This document shows, piece by piece, positions 42,846 through 52,002 of a stretch of 64,000 nt of DNA. Positions within the stretch are counted from its first letter, which is position 1; each line of letters opens with the position of its first letter. A model generated the notes under the pieces. It saw only the letters and a program-made list of their open reading frames with translations. It was not told where the DNA came from and did not search any database. Where the stretch lies: contig NZ_ATTE01000001.1 of the NCBI RefSeq assembly GCF_000419525.1, positions 1,364,001 through 1,428,000 on the forward strand, given 5' to 3'. The stretch comes from Leucothrix mucor DSM 2157 (GTDB lineage: Bacteria; Pseudomonadota; Gammaproteobacteria; Thiotrichales; Thiotrichaceae). A program made the position numbers and the translations under genes.

Positions 42846-44192
42846 TTAGTCTTCTGCGAAAATTAACTCAGGAGCCTTTTGTGAGAAGCCTTTGGTAATC
42901 CATGCCAAATAAGCGATGCCCAAGCCAAGCCAGATACAGCCGAGAACGATTGCTTTTGAATCAAGACTGGTCAGCAGGTACAGATTAAACAGCGCACCGA
43001 TGACGGGAATGATCAGGCCGGTTAACAGTCCGGTGCTAGCCATCAACTGGCTCTTTTTCAGAAACAAGCTGACAACGGATAGGTTCACAAAGGTGAATGC
43101 GAGGAAAGCGCCAAAGTTGATGAATGATGCAGAGGTTGCGACATCAAGGTAGAGCGCAACCATTCCCACTAAACCGGCGAGTGCCAAGTTATAGACTGGC
43201 GTATTGAACTTAGGGCTAACATAGCCAAATAAGCCGGTTGGTAAAACGCCATCACGACCCATTGCAAACAACAGGCGTCCAACACTGGTTTGAGCAGCAA
43301 GGCCGGATGCAAATTGTGCAACGACTAAGCCGAGAAGGAAGATACCGCTAAACACGTCACCACCAATTTTTGTGGCAATTTGGAAGGCAGCTGCATCGAC
43401 ATTGGTGAAGGTTCCACCCGGATGCACCAGCTGCGCAAAGTAAGCTGCGATAACAAATACCGCTCCGCCGATTAGTGCGATGAGGAAAATAGCCTTTGGC
43501 ATATTGCGCTTAGGGTCGATGGTTTCCTCGGTTAAGGTGGTTACGGCGTCAAACCCTAAGAAAGAGTAGGCCGCGATTGCAGCACCGGCGAAGGCGAATG
43601 AGAAAGGGATGTCTGCATTAAAGAAGGGTTCGACAGAGAGTAAGCCGCCAGGCCCTTGTGCGCCAACAATGTAATGAATGCAAAGCGCAATAAAGATAAC
43701 CACCATAATTGACTGAATCAGCATCATGATGAAGTTAATTTTGCTGGCAAATTGTATGCCTATAATGTTGATTGCCGTGGTTATAACGATGAAGCCAATC
43801 AGCCAGACTTGAGTGGGAATAGTCGGAAATGCTTCATTTAAGTAAGCGGCACCAATTAGCCAAATCACCATGGGTAGAAAAAAGTAATCAAGCAAAACGG
43901 CCCAACCGACCAAGAAGCCAGTGTTGGAACCAATGCACTTACGGGCATAAGTATAAGCCGAACCTGCGACTGGGAATATATAAGCCATTTTCCCATAGCT
44001 GACGGCGGTTAGTAGCACAGCGCACAATGCCAAAATATAGGAGGTTGGGACCATTCCCTGACTGGCTTCAGCTAAAATACCAAATGTTCCGTAAACGATC
44101 ATTGGTGTCATATAAGCGAGACCAAATAGAACAACGGCCCATAGCCCCAGTGATCGTGAAAGTGTTCCTTTATCGACTGTATCATCTGTCAT
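42846..44192 (-). CDS. APC-superfamily amino acid/amine permease
   Basis: A 448-residue inner-membrane transporter with about twelve helices. It shows the APC pattern: MIVYGTFGILAEASQGMVPT in helix 1, then GSAYTYARKCIGSNTGFLVG, and FLGFDAVTTLTEETIDPKRN before helix 6-7. The last motif is typical of PuuP-like and related permeases for putrescine or amino acids. I chose the ATG at 44192, with GAGG about 9 bases upstream; an ATG five codons earlier is possible. It lies between the LuxR regulator and the amidase on one strand. Confidence 0.92.
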   Translation of the reverse strand: MTDDTVDKGTLSRSLGLWAVVLFGLAYMTPMIVYGTFGILAEASQGMVPTSYILALCAVLLTAVSYGKMAYIFPVAGSAYTYARKCIGSNTGFLVGWAVLLDYFFLPMVIWLIGAAYLNEAFPTIPTQVWLIGFIVITTAINIIGIQFASKINFIMMLIQSIMVVIFIALCIHYIVGAQGPGGLLSVEPFFNADIPFSFAFAGAAIAAYSFLGFDAVTTLTEETIDPKRNMPKAIFLIALIGGAVFVIAAYFAQLVHPGGTFTNVDAAAFQIATKIGGDVFSGIFLLGLVVAQFASGLAAQTSVGRLLFAMGRDGVLPTGLFGYVSPKFNTPVYNLALAGLVGMVALYLDVATSASFINFGAFLAFTFVNLSVVSLFLKKSQLMASTGLLTGLIIPVIGALFNLYLLTSLDSKAIVLGCIWLGLGIAYLAWITKGFSQKAPELIFAED

Positions 44193-44363
44193 TGTCTGCA
44201 TCCTCATCAGCTGTAGTTGTGTGAGCCACTTCTAGCGGTGGTGACTCACAGTGAAAGTACCCCATAACTTGCCCTTATATTTTTAGCATAAGGCTTTTTG
44301 TGAGGTATATAACCCTCGCGTGGTACAGCTGACAGTGTGTTTTTGTTCTGTGGTGGCTAAGGA

Positions 44364-45143
44364 TTAAGCGGCAATCAGTGGCGTTAATAATGCGAACAAC
44401 TCAGCTTGAGAGGAAACATTGCATCGTGCATACAGCTGTTTGCGAAAAACGCGGACAGTTTGCCAGCTGATCCCCATTTCTTTGGCGATGGATTTTGAAG
44501 AGTGTCCGCGCAGTAGCAACACCGCGACCTGTGCTTGTCGAGGCGTGATCGAGACTGCATGGCACTTCTTGAGTTTTACAACCAGCATATTGTCGAGGTT
44601 TGGAAATTCTTCCTCGAAATTTAGCCTTAAAAGGTCGAAATGAAGCTCTAGCAGTGAACAGATACACTGAGCCAGTTCGTTTGCTTTTTTCAAAGCGCCT
44701 TTGCCAAACAGGCTTGATGAGGTCTCATCCCGACCTACGCAAACATTGATCGTCCAGCCATTTTTGACATAAGCGATAAAGGCGATTTCATCTACTATCG
44801 ACGTCTTTTTGTAGTATTCATTGAAGTAGCTGGTGGTGTTGAACTTATCGGGAGCGATATCACGTAAGCGATAGGCTCCGGGTGATACTTTGTTTAGATG
44901 AGCGCTGTAAAACGGGTCGAGTACGTATAAAGAAGGAACATATTGGCTCTCTAGGTCAGCATGCACTTTATTTGAACGGCTCGTTCGATTGAGCACTAAA
45001 GGGCGGCTTTCACCGTGGTATCCAATAACTAAAAAATTATCAAAGTCGAAAGCTTCTTCCAGTACGGAATAGAGAGCTTGATAGAATGCATCGGTTCCAA
45101 TTGCCCGTATTGTATTGCCTACCATGTCGTAAGTATTCGTCAT
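44364..45143 (-). CDS. LuxR-family transcriptional regulator
   Basis: A 259-residue regulator. The C-terminal helix-turn-helix reads ITPRQAQVAVLLLRGHSSKS then IAKEMGISWQTVRVFRKQLY. The N-terminal 190 residues hold no receiver domain or clear autoinducer-binding signature; they resemble ligand-binding regions of helix-turn-helix regulators found beside catabolic and transport genes. It is upstream of the APC permease and amidase on the same strand, with 171 bases between, so I infer it controls them. A short palindrome, ACCCCATTGGGGT, lies 29 bases before its start. Confidence 0.88.
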   Translation of the reverse strand: MTNTYDMVGNTIRAIGTDAFYQALYSVLEEAFDFDNFLVIGYHGESRPLVLNRTSRSNKVHADLESQYVPSLYVLDPFYSAHLNKVSPGAYRLRDIAPDKFNTTSYFNEYYKKTSIVDEIAFIAYVKNGWTINVCVGRDETSSSLFGKGALKKANELAQCICSLLELHFDLLRLNFEEEFPNLDNMLVVKLKKCHAVSITPRQAQVAVLLLRGHSSKSIAKEMGISWQTVRVFRKQLYARCNVSSQAELFALLTPLIAA

Positions 45144-45171
45144 TTCAAGTCCCCAATGTTTAAACTGGTAT

Positions 45172-45184
45172 ACCCCATTGGGGT
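45172..45184. promoter_or_regulatory. Palindrome before the LuxR-type gene
   Basis: ACCCCATTGGGGT is a perfect palindrome with a three-base centre, 29 bases upstream of the LuxR start. It may be an autoregulatory site or a short 5'-UTR hairpin. No other copy stands out upstream of the permease. Confidence 0.35.
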
Positions 45185-45355
45185 TATCTAACTCAACTAA
45201 GTGAGTATTTTAAGCGTTATATTTTTGCGTGATCGGCCAATTATGGGCATATTTAAGGGTGAGATTGTTATTTCAGTATTGCCAGCAAATAACTATATCG
45301 AACATTCTCACGTTGGGAAGGTCAACATATAATAATTACAGAATTCGAGGAAGTC

Positions 45356-46450
45356 ATGCGTAAAAAAGCAATACTAATCGGGCTGAGTGCATTACTCATT
45401 AGCACCTTTGCACAGGCCATTCCACCACCTGATGCGGTGATTTCCATCTGGCAATCCTTATTGCAGTTTTTAGGCGTGGCTTCTGTGTTTATCGGTGGCG
45501 CGATATTTAGCATGCGGCAGTTTTTTGGTCATTACATCGTGGGTTGGAAACGGACCGCTTTTTATAGTGCTCTGGCAATTGTCTTTGTAGGCCTTGTCTG
45601 GCTTATGCTCGCGCCTCAGGTGGCCAAAGCAAATACTGCAAACACCTTAGTTCGCGGCGAGCTAATCCCAATCAGCACACTCATCAAACGTGAAGAGAAC
45701 GACTGGATTCGCGAGTGGTTGCTGAAAACTGAACTTGAAATGCAGAAGGAGTTAAACCTTGCCCGTCAAAGCCGAGGGCTGGAGACGCTGAAATTTGGAA
45801 CAGTGCAGTCATTTTCTCCCAAAGCGCTGAATGACTTAATTAATACGCAAAACAAGCATATCTATGTGCTGGATATTCGTGAGGAATATGAGCGCTCGCG
45901 GTTTGGTATTCAGTCGCATGGCGTGGCTCGCTATGGTGATTTGATTAGTAATCTGCTGCCAAAAGATATTCCGGAGGATGCGGTGATTATTGTGCTGTGT
46001 CATTCGGGGCTGCGTGGCTATCTTGGAGCGAGTTTAATCCAAAATATGGGTATTAAGCAGGTGGCTTTTTTACAAGGTGGTTTGTCAGCTTGGAGTAAGC
46101 AGGGTTTTGCGGTTCGGGGTAATCCAGAATACAAGGCCAAGTCGCGTTGGTTGTTGAGCAAGCAAGAAGCTCGTAAAGCGATGGGGATGAAAGTGCAGGT
46201 GGATGCAGAAGGCAGCCAAGCGATTAAGGGCATTCCTAATGTGACCCAACTGCCCTATGAAACGGCTGCGAGTAGTTATTTGAAGCCGGTAATGGCTGCC
46301 TCAAAGCAGCAACCCGTTTTGCTGGCCTGTAATACCTATGGCGGCTGTTTTCACAGTACCAATTTGGCTTGGTTAATTGAGCATAATGGCGGCAAGGTAT
46401 TGGGGGTTTACGATGAAAGCGGCAAGCACATGAGTCAGTTCTTTGACTGA
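45356..46450 (+). CDS. Membrane-anchored tandem rhodanese protein
   Basis: A 364-residue protein. Three hydrophobic segments near the start (about 4-22, 34-52, 62-84) anchor it in the inner membrane. A first rhodanese domain (about 155-255) has IYVLDIREEYERSRFGIQSH and the active loop VLCHSGLRGYLGA with its cysteine. A second, shorter domain (about 260-360) has LLACNTYGGCFHSTNLAWL, a cysteine loop of different shape with two cysteines. Rhodaneses move sulfur or bind phosphorylated groups. The gene overlaps the next by eight bases, so this protein and the dikinase-like phosphotransferase are made together. The pairing is unfamiliar to me. Confidence 0.85.
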   Translation: MRKKAILIGLSALLISTFAQAIPPPDAVISIWQSLLQFLGVASVFIGGAIFSMRQFFGHYIVGWKRTAFYSALAIVFVGLVWLMLAPQVAKANTANTLVRGELIPISTLIKREENDWIREWLLKTELEMQKELNLARQSRGLETLKFGTVQSFSPKALNDLINTQNKHIYVLDIREEYERSRFGIQSHGVARYGDLISNLLPKDIPEDAVIIVLCHSGLRGYLGASLIQNMGIKQVAFLQGGLSAWSKQGFAVRGNPEYKAKSRWLLSKQEARKAMGMKVQVDAEGSQAIKGIPNVTQLPYETAASSYLKPVMAASKQQPVLLACNTYGGCFHSTNLAWLIEHNGGKVLGVYDESGKHMSQFFD

Positions 46451-48284
46451 GCAGGTCGGTTTACAGGGCGAGCAGTCGGTGCAGGCTAACAGTGTGCCTG
46501 CAAAGTATGCCACGTTGAAGCAGGCTGAGCGTGCGGGCTTAATTGTACCTCGTAGCTTATTGCTTGATGGCGAGCACTCTCAGGCTGATATTGAGCAGTT
46601 TTTGAACGCCTCCGCGGATAGCCGTTTTATTGTGAGAAGTGCGGTTGAGTCAGAAGATAGCAGTGAGCATTCATTGGCCGGGCATTTTTGGAGCTCTGCT
46701 GCGGTAGCGAGAGAGCTTGTTGCAGAGACAGTTATCCAAGCGCAGCAAGCTAATCAGGCAGTGCTCGACTCATTGCAGTCAGCATCACATCCCCAATTGA
46801 TTTTGCAGGAATATATTGAGCATACGGTTGGTGGTGTGTTGTTTAGCCCTTGGAGTTTTTTCACTGACTACGTCTATATTGAATATTCCGATGCAGGAGT
46901 GAAGCGGGTAGTTGAGGGTGGTGCGAGCCATAGTGCCGTGCTCTGCGTTGATGCGCAGTATGTTGATCCTTTGCCTTTGCTTGATGCCTTAAGTCACCTC
47001 AAATCTGAGCTGGCTTTGTTATGCAATCAGTTGCGTGGCATTTATGATTTTCCGGTTGATTGTGAGTGGGCTTATGACAGTCAAAAGCACTGCGTGGTGG
47101 TGCTTCAGGTAAGGCCGCAGACGCATTTTGTTGGGCCAGTGTTACCGTACTCAAAGGCTGATGCGCATTTGCTAAATGATTGGTCTGGGCATGGCATTGA
47201 TCAGGCGATAACGTCAGCTGACTTAAGTGAAGCTTGGCAATTTACGGCACTCTCTGAGAGCTTGGGTCGATTATCTCCACTGTCTTTTAGCTTGCTACAG
47301 CAGCTTTATACCGACTCGATACCCATGCTTCATTTGCTGGGATGGAAAGCGAAAGCAGTCGATTTTATGTGCTATACACCCGATGGGACGGTTTTGGTTG
47401 ACCCTAGCCGCGAGCAATCGTTTTATAAGCTGACGTTATTCGGTGGTTTTCAGCGAGGCATACACCAAGCCAAAATTCAGCAGGAAGCCCAGCGTGCCAT
47501 GAGTGAATACGATCATTCAGCGGCATTTTCTTATGACACACTATTGCAGTTATTCCGTTATTGGATTACGGCGAATATTTGTAGCGCAGGGGCAGGCAGA
47601 GAGAGTTTAGAGGGGAGCTTTGCATCCGACTCGCCACATGCTTACGAGCTGGCTTGGGTGACTGAGTTAGCCATTGAGAAACCCGATAAACTTAGTTCTT
47701 GGAATGAGCTTAATCGCTGGGGTCGGGCGTTGTTTCTATTTGAGTTGAATAAGCTTAAGCGTGAACTGAGGCAAGCCACTCAACAGGCTAATGATAAAAC
47801 AGAGCCGCACAATCCATCCCAGCAAAGTTCAAACGTTGAAAATTACAAATTATTTTGTACTTGGCGTGAGTATCAAGCCGGTGATTATCAATCAGGAAAA
47901 TCAGGACAGCATCAACAAGCCCCTTATGCCTTATACGACTTTGCATTCTTGTCTGCGGATGAGAGCGGTGATATTCAATCACTAGCCTCAAGCAAAACAG
48001 TAGAAGGGCCGGTATATATCATTGAAAACCCTTCTGTGGTTAATGGCATTCCGGCTGATTGCATACTGATCACACCGTATTTTGATAACCGTTGGGTGGG
48101 CTTGATTCGCCACTGTAAGGGTATTGTAGTGACTCGTGGCAGCCGCTTATCACACTCGGCAATTGTCGCCAGAGAGTACGATGTGCCTTACTACGTGATG
48201 CCGCAGTTGAGTTTGGACACGCTGCAAAGCGGCCAACAGATGGTATTGGATTCAGCCGGTTTAAAACCTGCAAAGCCGCCTTAA
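46443..48284 (+). CDS. Dikinase-like phosphotransferase (ATP-grasp plus swivelling-His domain)
   Basis: A 613-residue protein. Residues about 15-230 match the PEP-synthase ATP-grasp domain (GLIVPRSLLLDG, RFIVRSAVESEDSSEHSLAG, CEWAYD, VVLQVRPQT). Residues about 545-605 are a swivelling phosphohistidine domain (TRGSRLSHSAIVAREYDVPY). The usual PEP/pyruvate barrel is missing. About 300 unrecognised residues lie between instead, the order found in rifampin phosphotransferase. So it probably moves a phosphate from ATP through histidine to an unknown acceptor bound by the middle. The start is a TTG inside the end of the rhodanese gene; a GTG about twelve codons later is also possible. Confidence 0.82.
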   Translation: MTEQVGLQGEQSVQANSVPAKYATLKQAERAGLIVPRSLLLDGEHSQADIEQFLNASADSRFIVRSAVESEDSSEHSLAGHFWSSAAVARELVAETVIQAQQANQAVLDSLQSASHPQLILQEYIEHTVGGVLFSPWSFFTDYVYIEYSDAGVKRVVEGGASHSAVLCVDAQYVDPLPLLDALSHLKSELALLCNQLRGIYDFPVDCEWAYDSQKHCVVVLQVRPQTHFVGPVLPYSKADAHLLNDWSGHGIDQAITSADLSEAWQFTALSESLGRLSPLSFSLLQQLYTDSIPMLHLLGWKAKAVDFMCYTPDGTVLVDPSREQSFYKLTLFGGFQRGIHQAKIQQEAQRAMSEYDHSAAFSYDTLLQLFRYWITANICSAGAGRESLEGSFASDSPHAYELAWVTELAIEKPDKLSSWNELNRWGRALFLFELNKLKRELRQATQQANDKTEPHNPSQQSSNVENYKLFCTWREYQAGDYQSGKSGQHQQAPYALYDFAFLSADESGDIQSLASSKTVEGPVYIIENPSVVNGIPADCILITPYFDNRWVGLIRHCKGIVVTRGSRLSHSAIVAREYDVPYYVMPQLSLDTLQSGQQMVLDSAGLKPAKPP

Positions 48285-48295
48285 ACTGATATTTT

Positions 48296-48325
48296 TTGCC
48301 CACTTCCGCGACACACCTATATAAT
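48296..48325 (+). promoter_or_regulatory. Sigma-70 promoter of the metallopeptidase gene
   Basis: TTGCCC (48296-48301) and a perfect TATAAT (48320-48325) are spaced by 18 bases, starting just after the phosphotransferase stop. The metallopeptidase therefore has its own promoter. Confidence 0.7.
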
Positions 48326-48376
48326 GCCCCTCAGCCAATTATCCACTCTCTTTTTTTTTGGATCGAATATATACCT

Positions 48377-49576
48377 ATGAAAACATTTAAATGTACTTGT
48401 CCAGATGAGCAGATTTTATTTTTTGAAAGCAGCCATTGCCTGGCTTGTGATAGAACAGTGGGGCTTGATGACTGGTTCGATAAAGTAGAGCCGTATAATT
48501 TAGATGAAGAAAGTGGGCACTATTACAAAGACTCGAAGCCAGACGTTCATTATCAAAAATGTGACAACCATGCGGAATACAAAGTCTGTAATGGCATGGT
48601 CAATCTGGATACCTTTGTGCCGGTTGAAGACGAGGATGAAGTGCTGTGTTTCGCCTGCCGCTTTAATAAAACAATTCCAGATCTCACTGTGGTTGAGCAC
48701 ATTCCCTTGTGGAAAAAAATGGAAGTCGCTAAGCGACGCGCTATTTATACGCTGAAAGCATTATCACTGCCGCTGCGCAATTTTAATGAGGATGCGAAGG
48801 GCGGTTTGAGCTTTTCATTTACCACCGATCGTGATGTGAATGATAACTTCATTAGCCGATTAGAAGATCAGGAGCCGGTATTTACCGGTCATAGCAGTGG
48901 CCATATCACCATTAATCTGGCTGAAGCGAATGACGTAGCTCGCTCCCATACCAAGCTGGCCATGGGTGAGCGCTACCGCACTTTGCTGGGGCATTTCCGC
49001 CATGAGCTTGGACATTATTATTTTGAGAAGTTAATTTTAGGTTCGCCTGAAAAGCATGCCCTGTGCAAACAGTATTTTGGTGATGATGAGCTAAGCTACC
49101 AAGATGCGCTGGATCGGCACTATAAAGAGGGTGCACCCAAAAACTGGCGCGAGTCATTTATCAGCGAATACGCCACGATGCACCCTTATGAAGATTGGGC
49201 TGAAACGTGGGCGCATTATATGCACATTATGGATACGCTTGAGACGGCAAAGAACTTTTCGATTACTGGCTCGACGTCCGCCAATGCAGAGGAAACTGAA
49301 GAAGTTGAGGACTTAAGTTTGCCGCAGGATGCTTACTTCTTCTCTGGCCAAACCTCGATCACCAGTATTTTGGATACCTGGATAGACTTCTCGGTGATTC
49401 TGAACTCATTGAACCGCAGTATGGGAATGAATGATGCTTATCCCTTTGTGCTGACTCAGCCAGTGCGTACCAAGCTGTCATTTGTGCACCATGCCATTCA
49501 TGACCGCTTGCATCGTATGCCAAAGTTGACAGCAGCGGAGAGTAAGGTTAAGCCGGAAACAGTTGCTAAGGCTTAA
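48377..49576 (+). CDS. Zinc-ribbon metallopeptidase (DUF2248/Peptidase_Mx type)
   Basis: A 399-residue cytoplasmic protein. The start carries a zinc-ribbon-like set of cysteines (FKCTCPDEQILFFESSHCLAC and later CDNHAEYKVC, CFACRF). The catalytic motif HFRHELGHYYFEKL near residue 210 gives the HExxH-type variant HELGH, with later acidic residues in EDWAETWAHYMH. This order matches the putative zinc-binding metallopeptidase family. Its natural substrate is unknown. The longer open frame begins upstream, but the ATG at 48377 is preferred because the promoter and a poly-T tract lie before it. Confidence 0.88.
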   Translation: MKTFKCTCPDEQILFFESSHCLACDRTVGLDDWFDKVEPYNLDEESGHYYKDSKPDVHYQKCDNHAEYKVCNGMVNLDTFVPVEDEDEVLCFACRFNKTIPDLTVVEHIPLWKKMEVAKRRAIYTLKALSLPLRNFNEDAKGGLSFSFTTDRDVNDNFISRLEDQEPVFTGHSSGHITINLAEANDVARSHTKLAMGERYRTLLGHFRHELGHYYFEKLILGSPEKHALCKQYFGDDELSYQDALDRHYKEGAPKNWRESFISEYATMHPYEDWAETWAHYMHIMDTLETAKNFSITGSTSANAEETEEVEDLSLPQDAYFFSGQTSITSILDTWIDFSVILNSLNRSMGMNDAYPFVLTQPVRTKLSFVHHAIHDRLHRMPKLTAAESKVKPETVAKA

Positions 49577-49638
49577 CAGCCGCAAGCAATGTCAGGAGCC
49601 AGCAGTGGGATGCTGACTTCTTGGCAGGCGAGCTTGGC

Positions 49639-49875
49639 TTATTGCGCTTCTTTCACCCGAATTTTACTTTTAGCCACTTTACTTTCGTGCAGCGCTTTCA
49701 ACGCTGTTTTGGCTTCTGTTTCATCGGGCATTTCTACAAAGGCAAAGCCCTTCGATTGGCCGGTTGCTTTATCTAGCACCAAATCACAGCTTTCAACCGT
49801 TCCGTGAGCGGCGAATAGTTCGTGGATTTCTTTTTCGGTAGTGGTACGCGCAAGGTTTCTGACTAGAAGTTTCAT
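49639..49875 (-). CDS. RRM-domain RNA-binding protein
   Basis: A 78-residue protein that is a single RNA-recognition motif. RNP2 appears as KLLVRNLAR at the start and RNP1 as GQSKGFAFVEMP in the middle. Such small RRM proteins are common in cyanobacteria and many proteobacteria and are thought to act in RNA metabolism, some at low temperature. It is convergent with the metallopeptidase and divergent from the GGDEF-EAL gene. Confidence 0.92.
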   Translation of the reverse strand: MKLLVRNLARTTTEKEIHELFAAHGTVESCDLVLDKATGQSKGFAFVEMPDETEAKTALKALHESKVAKSKIRVKEAQ

Positions 49876-50030
49876 AATGAACCATTTGGTTAAATTGGCG
49901 CACAGTATACCTTACTTGTGAAGTTTCAGACGGACACACCACTGAATATCGGATAAAAACCAATAAACCTGACAGGTAGTGTATAACTAGAGCCAGAATA
50001 TAAAAATAATGTTAATTAAAAGTTACCCCC

Positions 50031-52001
50031 ATGAAGCTAGTTAACCCTAAATCTTCGCGTAAAGCAGCCTATTTTGCGGAATCTAAGCCGACGATTCGTA
50101 AGCGGTTAATGCCCGTTTTATTGATTTTGCTTGCCGCGTTTACGGTCGCTTTTTTGACTGAGGGGATTGTTGCGCTAGATGCCACTGCTCAGCTGCCCAC
50201 TAATTTCGCTTTTTTCATGAAGTGGATCGATGAAGTCATTCTGCTATCAACGATTGCAGGCTTGTGCGTTGGTATTTATCAGTTAAAAAAAGACCGTGTC
50301 CGCTCATCAACCAATTGGCTACTCTTTACCTGCACGGTCAGTATTATTGCACAGGCATTTACCAATGGAGGAATGGGGGAAACTCCGTTAATTATTTATC
50401 CTCTGTTGATTATGACCGCCGGCTTTTTTGCCAATATCCATACCATGGAAGTGGTCGCACGCTCATGCATGGTCAGTATTATTGCGCTTTACCTACTCGG
50501 TGTTTTTGGTATTAAGCCACTGGATTTGAGTGAAAAAGACCCGATCGAGACCTTTATGCGCCTTGATCAGATGATTTACTGCCTACTGATTATGGAAGTG
50601 TGTTTTCGAACCATCAAAATGTTCGTTGATGACTACGGCGCGATTTTGGATCGGGTTAGAAAAGACCGGAAAAAATTAGATTTTATTGCCAACCACGACA
50701 AGCTGACAGGCCTACCGAATCGCCATTCTTGCGAAGCGCATTTTGATGAGTTGTTCCGACTGAGTCCGGCCACTCCTGGCATGAGCCATTTATTGCTGTT
50801 CGTGGATATTGATAACTTTAAAAACATCAATACACGCTTTGGACACAACGGTGGTGATGAAGCACTGTCCACCGTCGCCAGACGCTTGGATCAAGCCTTT
50901 GAAAAAGATAATGCCGTTGTTAGCCGAATTGGCGGTGATGAATTTATTATCATGTTATTTATGCAGGCTGATCAGCTGGAAACCCGTTTGCATGGGATGA
51001 TGAAGCAGCTGGCTGAGCCATTAACTATTTTTGACCAGACCGAATATATTACCTGCTCAATGGGCGTGATCGAGATTAAGAACGATACGTCATCCTTTAA
51101 AGAGGAATATCGCAAAGCCGATATGGCAATGAATCGCGCTAAGAAGACGGGCAAAAACCGTTTCTGTTATTTCAACCAGTCGTTAAATGATACTGCAGTC
51201 AAGAATATTGAACTCGGTGCAGGCTTACATGAAGCCTTAAAGAATGATGAGTTTGTTCTGTTTTACCAACCTCAGGTCGATTTAGCCACCGGTAAAGTGG
51301 TCGGCGCTGAAGCCTTAATTCGTTGGTTCAGACAAGATGGGCAGATGATTTCCCCCGCTGATTTTATTCCGATTGCGGAGAAAAACGGTAGCATTATCGG
51401 CATGACGCTTTGGGTAATTCGCCAGTCTTGTATTGATTGCGCACGCTGGTATGCGGATGGGTTTAAAGACTTATTTGTCAGCGTGAATGTGCCATCGATG
51501 ATGCTGGCTGAAGGAAATTTACCGCAGATTATTCGCGAGGAATGTGCCGCAGTGGGTTTAGACCCTAAGTACCTAGAACTTGAATTAACCGAGTCGGTTA
51601 TTTTAGAAAATGGTGATGATATTCAACGTCAGCTACAAGATATTCGCGATATGGGCGTTAGCTTGGCGATTGATGACTTTGGTACGGGCTACTCAAATCT
51701 TAGCTACTTAAGCCGGTTGAATGTGCAGAAGTTGAAGGTCGATCAGTACTTTGTGATGAACCTGCTGAAGTCAAATTCAGACCGCACAATTGTGCATGCC
51801 ATCACACACATTGCGAGTAGCTTTGGAATGAAAACAGTGGCTGAAGGTGTCGAAGATACTGCGCTGATTAAGCCACTGCTGGATTTACACTGCACCATCG
51901 GGCAAGGTTATTTGTGGTCAAAGCCGGTGCCATTGGATTCATTTATGACGCTGTTAAATGACTACTCACCGACTAAGCAACTGGCTGAAGCCACCGCTTA
52001 G
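50031..52001 (+). CDS. GGDEF-EAL c-di-GMP enzyme with membrane sensor
   Basis: A 656-residue protein with about five or six hydrophobic segments in residues 25-195, a GGDEF domain (about 212-385, motif SRIGGDEF at 298-305) and an EAL domain (about 395-640). EAL catalytic residues are intact: EALIRW (427), ELELTESVI, DDFGTGYSNLSYL, LKVDQYF and AEGVED. The cyclase motif is also intact and lacks the RxxD inhibitory site, so both making and breaking c-di-GMP are possible. In such bifunctional proteins one activity usually dominates, here unknown. It is convergent with ilvY with two bases between stops. Confidence 0.93.
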   Translation: MKLVNPKSSRKAAYFAESKPTIRKRLMPVLLILLAAFTVAFLTEGIVALDATAQLPTNFAFFMKWIDEVILLSTIAGLCVGIYQLKKDRVRSSTNWLLFTCTVSIIAQAFTNGGMGETPLIIYPLLIMTAGFFANIHTMEVVARSCMVSIIALYLLGVFGIKPLDLSEKDPIETFMRLDQMIYCLLIMEVCFRTIKMFVDDYGAILDRVRKDRKKLDFIANHDKLTGLPNRHSCEAHFDELFRLSPATPGMSHLLLFVDIDNFKNINTRFGHNGGDEALSTVARRLDQAFEKDNAVVSRIGGDEFIIMLFMQADQLETRLHGMMKQLAEPLTIFDQTEYITCSMGVIEIKNDTSSFKEEYRKADMAMNRAKKTGKNRFCYFNQSLNDTAVKNIELGAGLHEALKNDEFVLFYQPQVDLATGKVVGAEALIRWFRQDGQMISPADFIPIAEKNGSIIGMTLWVIRQSCIDCARWYADGFKDLFVSVNVPSMMLAEGNLPQIIREECAAVGLDPKYLELELTESVILENGDDIQRQLQDIRDMGVSLAIDDFGTGYSNLSYLSRLNVQKLKVDQYFVMNLLKSNSDRTIVHAITHIASSFGMKTVAEGVEDTALIKPLLDLHCTIGQGYLWSKPVPLDSFMTLLNDYSPTKQLAEATA

Positions 52002-52002
52002 C

